Below, piece after piece: positions 5,768-7,360 of a stretch of 7,360 bases of DNA. The position numbers and the translations under genes are program-made. The notes beneath the pieces are model-generated. The model saw only the letters and a program-made list of their open reading frames with translations, searched no databases and was not told the origin of the DNA. Numbering within the stretch: the stretch's first letter is position 1; every line of letters begins with the position of its first letter. The stretch is from an uncultured Selenomonadales bacterium. GTDB lineage: Bacteria > Bacillota_C > Negativicutes > Selenomonadales > Selenomonadaceae. The stretch lies in assembly GCA_937907035.1 (NCBI GenBank), contig CALCTX010000134.1, positions 1-7,360 of the forward strand, written 5' to 3'.

Positions 5768-5784
5768 AAAGGAGTTCCTTCTTT

Positions 5785-7224
5785 ATGGACAGAAAAATTT
5801 TTAAAGCCTTGGCCATGGAACGGAAAACATTTGATATAATTCTTGGCCCGGTAGTTTTTATACTGCTTTCCTGGCTCTTAAACGGAATATTTACCTTCAA
5901 AGCCGCAGTGGCAATCTCTTTGACTGTCTGGATGGGGCTTTGGTGGATACTGCGCCCGGTAGATATTGCCGTCACATCATTCTTGCCGATCGCAATAAAT
6001 GCTCTGTTCGATCTGGTTCCGCCGGGACATATCATCAGTCAGTATTTCTCCGAAATCGTCATCCTGTTGGTCGGGTCTGATCTTATCAGTCTGACATGGA
6101 CAAACAGCGGTCTGGACAAACGTCTGGCCGTCAATGCGCTCTGTTTTATCGGAACCTCGGTCCGCCAGCAAATTACTGTCTGGCTTGTAGCTTCGGCTGT
6201 TCTTTCTTCAATCCTGCCAAATGTTGTCGTAGTTATGATATTCGTTCCGATCGCTGTCTCAATGCTCAAATTTCTTGGTGAAGAATCGGTAGGCAGCAGC
6301 AAGTTGGCCATACCAATATTATTAGCTATTGCCTGGGGAGCCGGCATAGGCGGATTTGGTTCACCGCTCGGCGGTGCAGCCAATTTAACGGCCATCGCCT
6401 ATCTGGAAAAATTGATCGGCCATGAATTTATGTATGTCGATTGGATAATTCGATTTATTCCTTTTCTCGCCTTTGTTATCCTGCTCAATCTTGTGATCCT
6501 GTTGGCGATTCCGGTACCGGTAAAACGATTAGCTGATACCAGCGAATATTTTTCTGAAATCCGCCATAGCCTTGGTAAGATCCACCGTGGCGAGTTATTG
6601 GGTTTAGTGCTCTTTGCCCTGGCTACCGTATTGGCTTTCTTGCGTCCCGCCTTTGCCGATATATTTCCTTCTCTGCGGCCGGCCTACATCTTCTTTATCC
6701 TGGGCTTGCTGACTTTTATCCTGAAAGATGAAAATCATGCCGTTATGCTCACTTGGAAACAGGCGGAAAAAGAATTGATGTGGGGAATGTTCTTCCTGTT
6801 TGCCGGCGGACTTGCTTTAGGACGTATCGTCACTGAAACCGGTGCTTGCCACCGTTTAGCTGCTTTGATCGCTGAATTGCCGTTATCCGGCGGTATCGAG
6901 ACAATGGGCGTATTTACAATCTTTTCCACTTTCCTTTCGGAAATCTCCAGCAATACTGCTGCCGCTTCAATCGCGATTCCGGTAATCCAGAGTATCGCTG
7001 AAGAGTTGGGACTTAACCCGATACCTTATATTTTGGTAACAATAGTTGCCGTAAACTGCGCTTACATTTTGCCAGTCTCAACCCGGGCCGTTCCCGTAAG
7101 CTGCGGCCTTAATCCGGCTGAATTGTTCCGCTATGGTTTAAAGCTGTCAATATTAAACATAATAATGACAACCGTACTTGGTTATTTAGCAATGTTATTC
7201 TGGCCGTTATTCAATGAATTGTGA
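5785..7224 (+). CDS. DASS/SLC13-type anion (dicarboxylate) symporter
   Basis: This is an integral membrane protein of 479 residues with about a dozen hydrophobic segments, matching the divalent-anion:Na+ symporter family (VcINDY type) in length. Family landmarks in order are: PVDIAVTSFLPIAI (58-71), ILLVGSDLISLTWTNSGLDKR (94-113), the first-repeat region LPN at 144-146 where SNT is usual, GSPLGGAANL (192-201) in place of the GTPPN loop, FLFAGGLALGRIVTETG (337-353), the second-repeat SNT at 389-391, and ILPVSTRAVP (428-437) where LPVATPPN is usual. It thus keeps one canonical Na+/substrate motif while the others are altered, so the substrate may differ from succinate-like dicarboxylates. The ATG has AAAGGAG at 5768-5774, ten bases upstream. 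It is divergent from a LysR regulator and ends at a bidirectional terminator, so it forms a single-gene unit. The fold is confident; the substrate and coupling ion are not known. Confidence 0.85.
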   Translation: MDRKIFKALAMERKTFDIILGPVVFILLSWLLNGIFTFKAAVAISLTVWMGLWWILRPVDIAVTSFLPIAINALFDLVPPGHIISQYFSEIVILLVGSDLISLTWTNSGLDKRLAVNALCFIGTSVRQQITVWLVASAVLSSILPNVVVVMIFVPIAVSMLKFLGEESVGSSKLAIPILLAIAWGAGIGGFGSPLGGAANLTAIAYLEKLIGHEFMYVDWIIRFIPFLAFVILLNLVILLAIPVPVKRLADTSEYFSEIRHSLGKIHRGELLGLVLFALATVLAFLRPAFADIFPSLRPAYIFFILGLLTFILKDENHAVMLTWKQAEKELMWGMFFLFAGGLALGRIVTETGACHRLAALIAELPLSGGIETMGVFTIFSTFLSEISSNTAAASIAIPVIQSIAEELGLNPIPYILVTIVAVNCAYILPVSTRAVPVSCGLNPAELFRYGLKLSILNIIMTTVLGYLAMLFWPLFNEL

Positions 7225-7239
7225 AATACATAGTCAAAA

Positions 7240-7263
7240 GGGGGCTGCCAATCGGCAGCCCCC
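7240..7263. terminator. Bidirectional terminator between convergent genes
   Basis: A perfect 10-bp GC-rich stem, GGGGGCTGCC (7240-7249) with GGCAGCCCCC (7254-7263), has the 4-nt loop AATC. It lies 15 bases after the transporter stop. On the minus strand it begins 4 bases after the stop of the gene at 7268 and is followed by TTTT. On the plus strand the tract is the weaker TCCTTTATTTC. It probably serves both genes, better on the minus strand. Confidence 0.9.
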
Positions 7264-7267
7264 TCCT

Positions 7268-7360
7268 TTATTTCTCCTTGGACGATTCATCTTTTTTATT
7301 TTCCGTAACTGTTTGCTGCTCCGTGGATTGTTTATCCGCCAGATCAGATTTCACTCCAGC
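7268..7360 (-). CDS. C-terminal tail of an unidentified protein (partial)
   Basis: A minus-strand frame open from the right window edge ends in TAA at 7268-7270. Its last 30 residues begin AGVKSDLADKQ and end in KKDESSKEK. This is a very hydrophilic Lys/Glu/Ser/Gln-rich tail, of the kind found at the disordered C-terminus of many bacterial proteins. A strong terminator begins 4 bases after the stop, which supports it being a real gene end. The 5' part lies outside the window, so the family cannot be named. Confidence 0.7.
   Translation of the reverse strand, partial: AGVKSDLADKQSTEQQTVTENKKDESSKEK

Noticed and set aside
1..7360. CRISPR array, insertion sequence, integrase, toxin-antitoxin or defence genes
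   Set aside because: No spaced direct repeats, transposase or phage-type proteins, or terminal inverted repeats were seen. The gene content is housekeeping plus a transporter and a signalling pair.

Overview
The window looks like chromosomal DNA of a low-to-medium GC Firmicute. The best guess is a diderm Negativicute, but this rests only on gene order and style and no marker gene fixes it. The pointers are strong AGGAGG-type ribosome binding sites, frequent TTG/GTG starts, the order tRNA-Ser / SRP RNA / dnaX seen in many Firmicutes, and an SRP RNA of the short 4.5S type without an Alu domain.

Layout. From about 5670 down to 146 everything recognised is on the minus strand. In transcription order this is: a LysR regulator (4782-5666), a single-domain response regulator (4317-4700), an overlapping CheX-like phosphatase with an N-terminal repeat region (3470-4324), tRNA-Ser(GGA) with encoded CCA (3258-3349), the small SRP RNA ffs (3068-3190), dnaX (1237-2970), a 312-residue coiled or disordered protein of unknown function (257-1195), and a terminator (146-180). 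To the right, a DASS/SLC13-type transporter (5785-7224) runs on the plus strand, divergent from lysR. It meets the tail of a minus-strand gene (7268-7360) at a shared bidirectional terminator. The first 145 bases hold no gene I can support.

How the parts fit. LysR and the transporter look like a regulator/target pair sharing an AT-rich intergenic region. The response regulator and CheX-like protein are translationally coupled and probably form a phospho-relay and dephosphorylation pair; no kinase is present. The tRNA, SRP RNA and dnaX form a housekeeping block. Here each gene's apparent promoter is built into the hairpin ending the gene before it, so the units are packed tightly while still being separately initiated.

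Most notable points: (1) the RR/CheX-like module with tandem repeats; (2) a 23-bp dyad filling the spacer and -10 box of the tRNA-Ser promoter, and the recurring promoter-in-terminator arrangement; (3) an A6 run at dnaX codons 431-432, where a one-base shift would end the protein near the length of E. coli gamma; (4) a transporter with one canonical SNT motif but strongly altered partner motifs; (5) an unknown protein in the slot where ybaB-recR often follow dnaX. Nothing here amounts to a defence system, mobile element or CRISPR array.
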